Assembly (NCBI RefSeq): GCF_001687325.1
Contig: NZ_LZRD01000012.1
Span: 36,134 to 100,133, forward strand
From: Streptomyces sp. PTY087I2
Lineage (GTDB): Bacteria; Actinomycetota; Actinomycetes; Streptomycetales; Streptomycetaceae
Direction of reading: 5' to 3'
DNA length: 64,000 nt
Part shown: positions 23,814 to 30,645 of the stretch, one piece after another
Layout: each line of letters begins with the position of its first letter
How positions within the stretch are numbered: position 1 is the first letter of the stretch
The notes under the pieces: generated by a model
The model's input: only the letters and a program-made list of their open reading frames with translations
The model's database searches: none
Told to the model about the DNA's origin: nothing
Position numbers and translations under genes: made by a program

Positions 23814-24224
23814 ATGGACGCGTTGTACACCGCCGCCGCCACCGCCAACGGCCGCGAGGGCCGTGCCGTCAGCTCGGACGGCCGGCTCGACCTGCCCCTG
23901 GCCATGCCGCCGGCCCTCGGTGGCAACGGCAAGGGCACCAACCCCGAGCAGCTCTTCGCCGCGGGCTACGCGGCCTGTTTCGCCAGCGCGATGGCAGCGG
24001 TCGGCCGCGAGATGAAGGTCGACACCAAGGACGCGTCCGTGACCGCTGAGGTCTCCATCGGCAAGGACGGCGACGGCTTCGGGCTCGCGGTCGTCATGCG
24101 CGTGGAGCTCCCGGACTCCCTCGCGGGCGAGACCGGCCAGAAGCTGGTCGAGGCCACCCACGCCTACTGCCCGTACTCCAAGGCCACCCGGGGCAACATC
24201 GACGTCCAGCTGGTCATCGAGTAG
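23814..24224 (+). CDS. ohr: Organic hydroperoxide resistance protein (Ohr/OsmC family)
   Basis: ATG at 23814 after GAGGAGGG gives 136 residues. Ohr proteins are thiol peroxidases reducing organic hydroperoxides. The two catalytic cysteines are in GYAACFASAM (about Cys57) and HAYCPYSKATRGN (about Cys122), and the N-terminus LYTAAATANGREG and GTNPEQLFAAGYA are conserved. Divergent from ohrR with a shared operator, so it should be induced by organic peroxide. Confidence 0.95.
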   Translation: MDALYTAAATANGREGRAVSSDGRLDLPLAMPPALGGNGKGTNPEQLFAAGYAACFASAMAAVGREMKVDTKDASVTAEVSIGKDGDGFGLAVVMRVELPDSLAGETGQKLVEATHAYCPYSKATRGNIDVQLVIE

Positions 24225-24260
24225 CCGGCATCGGCGGGGTCCGGGCCATGGCCCGGGCTC

Positions 24261-25808
24261 TCACTCCTTCAAGCGGGCCAGCACCGCACCGACCGCACGG
24301 TGCACAACCTCGCGTGCCCCGTCGGCCGGGTCGAGCGTCTCGAAGCCGTGCCGCCCCTCCGGTACGTCGATGATCTCCAGGTTCGCCCCGCAGCGGGTCG
24401 CCTCGGTCACGAACTCTTCGACGGTCGCGGCGATCTCGGCGCTCTCCCGGCCCGCCCGGACCAGGACGACGGGGAGGTCACCGGCGCGGGAGAGGGCCCG
24501 GACGGGGTGGAAGCGGGAGCCGGTCAGCCCCCAGCCCGGCAGCGGCGCGAGAATCGGGTAGTTCGCGGCCAGGCAGCGCAGCCACACCGGCGGGTCCGTC
24601 AGCCACTCCGCCGTGATCGGGCCCCCGCCCGAGAAGAACCACAGCGCGATCCGGTCCGCGTCCACGCGTGGATCGGCGCGCACCCGCTCCACCGCGTCGG
24701 CCACGTCGGCGGCGGCCTGTTCGTAGTCCGTCACGGCGTGCAGACGGTGGTCGAGCGTCACGCCCCCGACTCCCTGTCCGGCGACGTGGCGTGCGTACCC
24801 CGTCAGGGTCGGCCAGTCCCGGGGCGTGGGCGTCGCCTCGGCGGGTACCGGGCCGCCGTGCACGAACACCACGGCCGGGTGCGGCCCCGGACCGTCCGGC
24901 AGATACAGGTCGGTGTTCCCGGTCCGCTCGCGGGGGCGTTCGGGTACGTCGAGGAGGAACGGCCGCAGATGGGCGGGCGTACGGCCGGGGTCGGCGGGGG
25001 TCAGCAGGTGTCCCCCGCCGGACGCGGCCTCGGCCAGGGTCTCGGCCAGCGCTCCGGGGCAGGAGAGCATCGGCCAGTGTCCGGTGGGCAGTTCGAAGAA
25101 GGTCACCCGGGCGTCGGCGAGCGCTTGGAGGGCGGGGGTGCCGACGTCCACCATGATCTGGAGCATCTCGACGCCCGGCCCGTTTTGGGTGCACAGCACC
25201 CCCGTCGCGGGTACCGCCGCCGCGGCGCCGGTGAGCCGCAGCGGCTGGAGCAGTGTGCCCAGCGGCTGCGGCGCCGCGAGGGCGGTGAGCCCCTCGAGCG
25301 CCGCGCCGGAGAGGCCCGCGGTGCTTCCCCACCGGGGCCACGTTTCCCTGGCCGGTGGTGGCAGTTCACCTCCCGTCGCCCCTTCCCCGGCCCCGGCCCC
25401 GGCGGCGCGCTCCGCCACCTCTTCGCGCAGGAGTGGGTCCGGCACGGCAGCCAGGGCGGGGACGCCGTCCTGCGGCATCCCGGAGTCCAGGTAGACGATC
25501 CGGGCGATCGACCGGGCCCGGCGGTCGGCCGCGCCGAGTACCGGGTGGATGCCGTAGTCATGGCCGACGAGCACGATCTCCCCACCGGGCTCGGCCGCCG
25601 CCGCGTCGACCACCGAGTCGATCACCGCGAGTACGTCCGCGATATGGGTCTCCAGGTCGACGGCCCCGCCCTCATCGGTGGGGTGCTTGCCGAGTCCGGT
25701 GAGTGCCACGGCGTGGACCTCGGCGCCTTCCGCCGTCAGCTGCGCGGCGGTGTCCCGCCAGACGTACGGTCCGGTGAACGCCCCGGCCACCAGGATGAAT
25801 ACGGTCAT
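24261..25808 (-). CDS. Fused double alpha/beta hydrolase
   Basis: ATG at 25808 gives 515 residues, about twice a single alpha/beta hydrolase. Half one (about 1-265) starts MTVFILVAGAFTGPYVWRD and has VLVGHDYGIHPVLG, where the elbow has aspartate instead of serine, and the histidine motif LPTGHWPMLS. Half two (about 275-515) has VVFVHGGPVPAEATP, the elbow-like LWFFSGGGP lacking the first glycine of GxSxG, and VPEGRHGFETL. The product is cytoplasmic. A MerR-type promoter with a 19-base spacer (25873-25903) drives it and the divergent MerR gene is the obvious regulator. Reaction unknown; the fusion could be bifunctional or have one structural half. Confidence 0.85.
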   Translation of the reverse strand: MTVFILVAGAFTGPYVWRDTAAQLTAEGAEVHAVALTGLGKHPTDEGGAVDLETHIADVLAVIDSVVDAAAAEPGGEIVLVGHDYGIHPVLGAADRRARSIARIVYLDSGMPQDGVPALAAVPDPLLREEVAERAAGAGAGEGATGGELPPPARETWPRWGSTAGLSGAALEGLTALAAPQPLGTLLQPLRLTGAAAAVPATGVLCTQNGPGVEMLQIMVDVGTPALQALADARVTFFELPTGHWPMLSCPGALAETLAEAASGGGHLLTPADPGRTPAHLRPFLLDVPERPRERTGNTDLYLPDGPGPHPAVVFVHGGPVPAEATPTPRDWPTLTGYARHVAGQGVGGVTLDHRLHAVTDYEQAAADVADAVERVRADPRVDADRIALWFFSGGGPITAEWLTDPPVWLRCLAANYPILAPLPGWGLTGSRFHPVRALSRAGDLPVVLVRAGRESAEIAATVEEFVTEATRCGANLEIIDVPEGRHGFETLDPADGAREVVHRAVGAVLARLKE

Positions 25809-25872
25809 GATCCCTCCTCGTCACGCTGTCTCCCGCGCCCCGGACCCGAAGCTCCCGGCAGCGCTCGCCGGT

Positions 25873-25903
25873 ACCGTAGGAACTCCCCCTGGTGGAGGTT
25901 CAA
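25873..25903 (-). promoter_or_regulatory. MerR-type promoter with 19-base spacer
   Basis: On the minus strand TTGAAC (25903-25898) and TACGGT (25878-25873) are separated by exactly 19 bases, the over-long spacer that MerR activators untwist. The spacer has near-palindromic arms (GAACCTCC with GGGAGTTC). It points to the double hydrolase gene and partly overlaps the leader of the MerR gene on the other strand. Confidence 0.75.
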
Positions 25904-26971
25904 GTGTTCTCGTCGCACGACGGTCTGTGCACCATCGGTGAGCTGGCCGAGCATCTGGGCGTCAGCGTTAAGACCGTCCGCTTCTACTCGGACCGCGGGC
26001 TGCTGCCGGAGGCCTCCCACAGCGCCGGCGGGCACCGCAGATACGGTCCGGACGCCGTGGAGCGGCTGGGCATGATCCGCTCGCTGCGCGGCCTGGATCT
26101 GTCGGTTCCCGAAGTGCGCCGCATCCTTGACGAGCAGGACGCGCAGGGCGCACGGGAGGGGGCCGGGGCGGGCGGCGCGCTGGAGGACGCCGTGGCCGGG
26201 CGGCTGCGGGTCCTGGGGTCCGAGCTCGCCGCGCTGCGCTGGCGGGAGGCCGCGCTGAGGCTCGTACAGGAATGCCCGCCGGCCGAACGGCCCGGTCGGC
26301 TACGGCTGGTCGGGGCGGTCGCCGCCCCGCCGAGCACCGCATCGCTGGCCCGGTTCTGGCGTGCGTGGCTGCCGCCCCGGATGCCCGCCCGGTCCGTCGC
26401 CGCGTTCCTGGAGGCCGCGGTTCCGCCTCCGCCCGACGACCCCCGGCCGGCCCAGGTCCTCGCCTTCGCCCGGCTGCACGCCTTCGTGACCCGGCCGTGC
26501 GGCGGCGGGGTGGGGGCCGGGTCCTGCCAGCCCCGGGCGCACGGCGGCGCGGGGGCGCGTGCGTCGGCCGTGCTGTACGCGGGCCTGGCCGAGGCGTACG
26601 ACCTGGCGGGGGCGGAACTGCGCCGTGGCGCGGAGCCCTTCCCCGGTGAGGCGCTGGACGGATTCGTGGACGCGTACGCGAGCACGTACGGCCTCCGGGA
26701 CACGCCTGGCTTCCGCCGCGTCCTGGCCGGCCGGCTCGCGGACGATCCGCGCATCGACCGGTACTGGGAGCTGACGGCCGAGGTGATCAGCGCTCCGGGC
26801 GGCCCTCCCGAGCCGACCCCGGGGTCCGCGCACGACTGGCTCCTCGCGGCCCTGGAGGGGCAGTTGGAGGCGGCGTCCGGCCACGGTGGTGCGCGGCGCG
26901 GGGCCGTCGGTGAGGCGTCGGCCCCGCCGATAAAGCGCGGGCCTGTCGGTGAGGCGCCTGCCCGTCGGTGA
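25904..26971 (+). CDS. MerR-family transcriptional regulator
   Basis: GTG at 25904 is preceded by GGAGG (25894-25898) five bases upstream, so it is preferred over the GTG at 25892 that lies within the promoter spacer. The 355-residue protein has an N-terminal MerR winged helix (LCTIGELAEHLGVSVKTVRF, YSDRGLLPEASHSAGGHRRY), a dimerisation helix (RSLRGLDLSVPEVRRILDEQ), and a long alanine-rich C-terminal region (about 120-340) likely to be a ligand domain. It is divergent from the double hydrolase and probably activates it. The extreme C-terminus carries two copies of a VGEA repeat encoded by a DNA direct repeat. Confidence 0.9.
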   Translation: MFSSHDGLCTIGELAEHLGVSVKTVRFYSDRGLLPEASHSAGGHRRYGPDAVERLGMIRSLRGLDLSVPEVRRILDEQDAQGAREGAGAGGALEDAVAGRLRVLGSELAALRWREAALRLVQECPPAERPGRLRLVGAVAAPPSTASLARFWRAWLPPRMPARSVAAFLEAAVPPPPDDPRPAQVLAFARLHAFVTRPCGGGVGAGSCQPRAHGGAGARASAVLYAGLAEAYDLAGAELRRGAEPFPGEALDGFVDAYASTYGLRDTPGFRRVLAGRLADDPRIDRYWELTAEVISAPGGPPEPTPGSAHDWLLAALEGQLEAASGHGGARRGAVGEASAPPIKRGPVGEAPARR

Positions 26972-26975
26972 GGCG
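26906..26975 (+). repeat. Three copies of a 12-base direct repeat
   Basis: GTCGGTGAGGCG occurs at 26906-26917, 26945-26956 and 26964-26975. The first two encode VGEA in the MerR C-terminus and the third spans its stop codon. Confidence 0.75.
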
Positions 26976-26993
26976 CCGGCTTCGGTCGCCTCT

Positions 26994-27012
26994 GCGTAGG
27001 TGGCCCCTACGC
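26994..27012. terminator. Small hairpin between convergent genes
   Basis: GCGTAGG (26994-27000) pairs with CCTACGC (27006-27012) around a five-base loop, between the convergent MerR and TetR genes. Weak as a terminator. Confidence 0.35.
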
Positions 27013-27084
27013 GTGTTCGGCCCGGCGTGGGCGGCCCGGCAGGTAGTCCGTTCGCCCTCCGTGGGTGGTCCGCCCGGCCTGTCC

Positions 27085-27747
27085 TCAGCCTGCCGCGTGC
27101 GGGCCGAACCGTTCAGGGGCGAGGGTCGCCAGCAGCGAGGTGACCACGAGATCCGTCGAGGCGGCCATGTCCACGGATTCCGGCGCCAGGAGCCACTGCA
27201 CCTGCAACCCGTCCATGACCGCGATGATGGCGTTGGCCGCGTTGTCGGCCACATCCGCGCGGTCGGCGGGCAGTTCGCAGGCCTCCCGCAGGGCGTCGGC
27301 GACGAAGGCGCGCAGCCCGTCGTAGCGGTCGCGGAAGTAGTCCTGGGCGGGGTGGTCGTCGGTGACGGATTCCGCCGAGAGCACCGCGTACAGCCGGACG
27401 ATGCCCTCGCGCTCCGCGTTGCGCAGTGCGGTGTTGACCAGGTGGCGCAGGAAGTCCAGCCCCTGGGGGCGGTCGGGGCCGAGCTGCTCGATGTCCCGCT
27501 GGTCGCGCAGTTCGAGCACGCTGGTGAGGAGAAGGGCCTTGGAGCGGAAGTAGTGCAGCACCCCGGCCTGGGTGAGGCCGACCCGGTCCGCGATCTCGGC
27601 GAGCGAGGCGTTGTTGTAGCCGCGGGCGGCGAAGGTGTCCATGGCGATGGCCAGGATGTCCTGCTGCCGCTGCCGGGCTTCCGGGCTGCGCGGCGTTCGG
27701 GGTCCCGCCGGACCGCGTGCCGGTCTGCTCACTGACTGGTTGCTCAC
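27085..27747 (-). CDS. TetR-family transcriptional regulator
   Basis: A 220-residue regulator with a helix-turn-helix at about residues 30-75 (FAARGYNNASLAEIADRVGL, QAGVLHYFRSKALLLTSVLE) and a BetI-like C-terminal domain (LRNAEREGIVRLYAVLSAES, MDGLQVQWLLAPESVDMA). BetI-like regulators often control glycosidase or carbohydrate genes in Streptomyces. It is divergent from the secreted GH30 glycosidase at 27966, which it may repress; a candidate operator sits between them. Confidence 0.9.
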   Translation of the reverse strand: MSNQSVSRPARGPAGPRTPRSPEARQRQQDILAIAMDTFAARGYNNASLAEIADRVGLTQAGVLHYFRSKALLLTSVLELRDQRDIEQLGPDRPQGLDFLRHLVNTALRNAEREGIVRLYAVLSAESVTDDHPAQDYFRDRYDGLRAFVADALREACELPADRADVADNAANAIIAVMDGLQVQWLLAPESVDMAASTDLVVTSLLATLAPERFGPHAAG

Positions 27748-27828
27748 CGGATCAGCTTAAGCCTGCCGGAGTCCTGGTGAAGATCTTCGGGACAGCGCGC
27801 GAGAACACCGGAACCGACTACTTACTAA

Positions 27829-27839
27829 CCACTTAGTGG
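27829..27839. promoter_or_regulatory. Candidate TetR operator
   Basis: CCACTTAGTGG is an 11-base palindrome with a central T, preceded by a direct repeat of ACTTA, in the divergent region between the TetR gene (start 27747) and the GH30 gene (start 27966). TetR operators are commonly of this A+T-rich palindromic sort. Confidence 0.4.
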
Positions 27840-27965
27840 GTGTGCTTTCATGCCGTTGTCCCGCCCTCTCGTGACCGGCCTGCCCCGGAGCCGAGGCGTC
27901 CGCCGCGCCCTCCGTCCGCCGGGTGCCGCCTGTCAGCAGGTACGAACCCAAGGAGAGCCGCAACC

Positions 27966-29864
27966 ATGCCAAGCTCCACTCCCCCGCGTTTCAGAGCGCG
28001 CGCGGCAGGCGCCGCGCTCGTCGTGACCGTCGCCGCACTCGGCGTCAATGGCACCGTCGGAACGGCCCGGGCGGCCGACCCGGTCGCCCAGGTGTGGGTC
28101 ACCACGCCCGACGGGTCCAAGAAGCTCACCCCGGAGGGCGACGTCCCCTTCACGGAGTCCCCGCAGGCGATCGACATCCGGATCGACGCCGCCGACAAGG
28201 GGCAGAAGTTCACGGGCGCGGGAGCCTCCGTGACGGGCGCCTCCGCCCATCTCCTCCAGGGTCTCCCCCAGGCGCAGCGCACCACGGTCCTGAAGTCGCT
28301 GTTCTCCACGGAGGGTGACGGCATCGGGCTCAACTACCTGCGCCAGCCGCTCGGCAGCACCGACTTCGACGCGAACACCGACCCGTACACGTACGAGGAC
28401 ACCCGGGGCGCGTTCTCCATCGACCGGGACCGGAGCCAGATCATCCCGGTCCTGAAGCAGGCCACCGCCGTCAACCCGGCCATCCGCTTCATGGGCTCGC
28501 CCTGGTCGCCCCCGGCCTGGATGAAGACCAACAACTCGCTCAACGGCGGGAGTCTGCGCGCCGAGCACTACCAGGCCTACGCCGACTATCTGGTCAAGGC
28601 GATCAGGGCGTACGGGCAGGAGGGCATCACGCTCACCGATCTCACGGCGCAGAACGAGCCGGAGTTCGCGACGAGTTACCCCTCCATGAGCATGACCTCG
28701 GCCCAGCAGGCGGACTTCCTGCGCGTGCTGGACCAGACGTTGACCGCCGCGAACCTGCCGACCAACATCCTGGCCTACGACCACAACTGGGACCACCCGA
28801 ACTATCCGCTCGACGTCTTCGCCCGGACGGGCGGCATCCAGCGGATCGTCGGCGCCGCGTTCCACTGCTACGGCGGGGCGCCCGCCGCGCAGAAGCAGAT
28901 CGCCGACGCCGGAAAGCGGGTCTTCTTCACGGAGTGCTCCGGTACCGACAGCGAGAACCCGGCGACGACGTTCGGCGACACGCTGAGGTGGCACGCCGAG
29001 AACCTCGTCGTGCAGAACATGCGTAACGGCGGCGAGACGGTCATCAACTGGAACCTCGCACTCGACCGGAACGGCGGCCCTCACCAAGGGCACTGCACCA
29101 ACCGCTGCAACGGCATCGTCGAGATCGACGGCGGGCAGGTCACCCGTAACGCCGAGTTCTATGTCCTGGGCCACGTCTCGAAGTTCATCAAGGCGGGGGC
29201 GGACCGGATCGGTTCCACCAGCCAGGGCGCCGGCGGGGTGCAGAACGTCGCCTTCCAGAACAGCGACGGCAGCCGGGCGGCCGTGGTCGTCAACACCGCT
29301 TCGGGCTCTCAGCGGTTCTCCCTGACGGACAACGGCAGGTCGCTCGCGTACACCCTGCCCGCGGGGGCCGTCGCGACCTTCACCTGGGACGGGAGCGGCG
29401 GAACGACCGAGCCGCCCGTGGGCTCCATCGACCCCGCGGCCTGGTACCAGGTGCGCAACGCCAACAGCGGCGCCTGCCTGGACGCGGCCGACTGGGGTAC
29501 GGCCAACGGCACCGCGTTGCAGCAGTGGGCCTGCGGGACCGGGGCCAACCAGGGCTGGCAGTTCCGGCCGACCGACTCCGGCCATTACCAGGTGGTGAAC
29601 CGGCACAACGCGAAGGCCTGGGACGTCGACGGCGGTGCCGGGGCGACCGCCGACGGCACCAAGGTGCACCTGTGGTCGTACGAGGGTGGCGTCAACCAGC
29701 AGTGGCGGCCCGAGGCCCTGGCCGGTGCCGGGCAGTACCGCTTCGTCGCCCGTCACAGCGGCAAGTGCCTGGCCGTCGACAACTCCTCGACGGCCAACGG
29801 GGCCAGGCTCTCGCAGCAGCCCTGCTCCGGTTCCTCGGCCCAGGTGTTCGCCCTGACCCGCTGA
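27966..29864 (+). CDS. Secreted GH30 glycosidase with C-terminal ricin-type (CBM13) domain
   Basis: ATG at 27966 after AAGGAGAG gives 632 residues. Signal peptide about 1-36 (RARAA, hydrophobic core, ARAADP). The GH30 barrel covers about 55-480: GKFTGAG-like QKFTGAGASVTGASAH at its start, acid/base glutamate in LTAQNEPEF (about Glu238) and nucleophile in VFFTECSG (about Glu319), the family's two conserved glutamates. A linker TEPPVGS leads to a ricin B-type lectin domain (about 490-632; WYQVRNANSGACLDAADWG, with QQWACG, QQWRPE and GKCLAVDN repeats). GH30 enzymes act on beta-glucosyl, beta-1,6-glucan or xylan substrates; which applies here is not clear. TetR at 27085 is the likely regulator. 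Confidence 0.93.
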   Translation: MPSSTPPRFRARAAGAALVVTVAALGVNGTVGTARAADPVAQVWVTTPDGSKKLTPEGDVPFTESPQAIDIRIDAADKGQKFTGAGASVTGASAHLLQGLPQAQRTTVLKSLFSTEGDGIGLNYLRQPLGSTDFDANTDPYTYEDTRGAFSIDRDRSQIIPVLKQATAVNPAIRFMGSPWSPPAWMKTNNSLNGGSLRAEHYQAYADYLVKAIRAYGQEGITLTDLTAQNEPEFATSYPSMSMTSAQQADFLRVLDQTLTAANLPTNILAYDHNWDHPNYPLDVFARTGGIQRIVGAAFHCYGGAPAAQKQIADAGKRVFFTECSGTDSENPATTFGDTLRWHAENLVVQNMRNGGETVINWNLALDRNGGPHQGHCTNRCNGIVEIDGGQVTRNAEFYVLGHVSKFIKAGADRIGSTSQGAGGVQNVAFQNSDGSRAAVVVNTASGSQRFSLTDNGRSLAYTLPAGAVATFTWDGSGGTTEPPVGSIDPAAWYQVRNANSGACLDAADWGTANGTALQQWACGTGANQGWQFRPTDSGHYQVVNRHNAKAWDVDGGAGATADGTKVHLWSYEGGVNQQWRPEALAGAGQYRFVARHSGKCLAVDNSSTANGARLSQQPCSGSSAQVFALTR

Positions 29865-29902
29865 CACACCTCGACCGGGAGCCTGACACGGGCGACCGGG
29901 AG

Positions 29903-29936
29903 CGCGGCGGCTCTCCGGACCAGGGGAGCCGCCGCG
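29903..29936 (+). terminator. Strong hairpin terminator
   Basis: CGCGGCGGCTCTCC (29903-29916) pairs with GGGGAGCCGCCGCG (29923-29936) with one G-U pair, 39 bases after the GH30 gene. Confidence 0.75.
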
Positions 29937-30056
29937 GCGCGTGTTCGCCGACGCGGGGTGTGGTGACGGCGCCAGTAGGTCGCGGTGTGCGCGGCGGTTT
30001 CGACAAGCACCCGTTCGACCGGGTGATCCGCGTCCCCCTGCCGGACTGACAGCGGA

Positions 30057-30503
30057 TCAGGTCCCTTCGACCGCTTCCTTGATGCGCTGTCCGAACGCCG
30101 GTGCGTCCTTGCGGGCGGCGCTTCCCGCGAAGCCGACCAGCAGTTTGCCGACTCCGTGGCCTTCGAGGACGTTGAAGAGCCTCACGTGTGTGCCGCCGTC
30201 CGGTGTGGCTTCGAGGTCGTAGCCGCCCTCGGCAGCGGTGATGAGGTTCTTGGACTGCTCCTGCCAGCGGATGCGGGTCGGGGCGACCAGTTCGCTGATC
30301 TCGAAATCACGCCGGGTGGTCATGCCCGCGTCTTTGACGGTGCTGTGGAAGACGGTGCCGACGTGGGTCGGGCCGGTGGGGGTTTTCTCGATGCGCTGGA
30401 CCCGTGGGCTGAACTCGGGGTCGTTCTGGCCGTCCGCGAGATAGTCGAAGACTTCCTCGATGGGGCGGTCGATGTCGACCGTGGCTTCGAACTGTGTGCT
30501 CAT
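30057..30503 (-). CDS. SRPBCC-family protein (polyketide cyclase/dehydrase-like)
   Basis: A 148-residue protein of the START/SRPBCC fold: FEATVDIDRPIEEVFDYLAD at the N-terminus, the core FEISELVAPTRIRWQEQSK, LEATPDGGTHVRLFN, and the C-terminal helix GKLLVGFAGSAARKDAPAFG. These small proteins bind hydrophobic ligands in a helix-grip cavity, sometimes with catalysis. It is not placed in an obvious pathway; it is divergent from the helicase gene. Confidence 0.87.
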   Translation of the reverse strand: MSTQFEATVDIDRPIEEVFDYLADGQNDPEFSPRVQRIEKTPTGPTHVGTVFHSTVKDAGMTTRRDFEISELVAPTRIRWQEQSKNLITAAEGGYDLEATPDGGTHVRLFNVLEGHGVGKLLVGFAGSAARKDAPAFGQRIKEAVEGT

Positions 30504-30645
30504 GGCTCTCTCCGGTCTTCCCGGCTCCCCGGGCCGTCATTGCGGTCCGGGGTTTATCGCGCGTATATTGGATTCTTCCGCGCACATGCAGAAAGGCCCC
30601 ACGCGGAGGCCTTATGGATACGAATATATCTGGCGGGGAGCCGTT

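Noticed and set aside
30593..30613. Rifamycin-associated element before the helicase
   Set aside because: The inverted repeat AAGGCC...GGCCTT has arms in the wrong order and lacks the GGGGCTT core.
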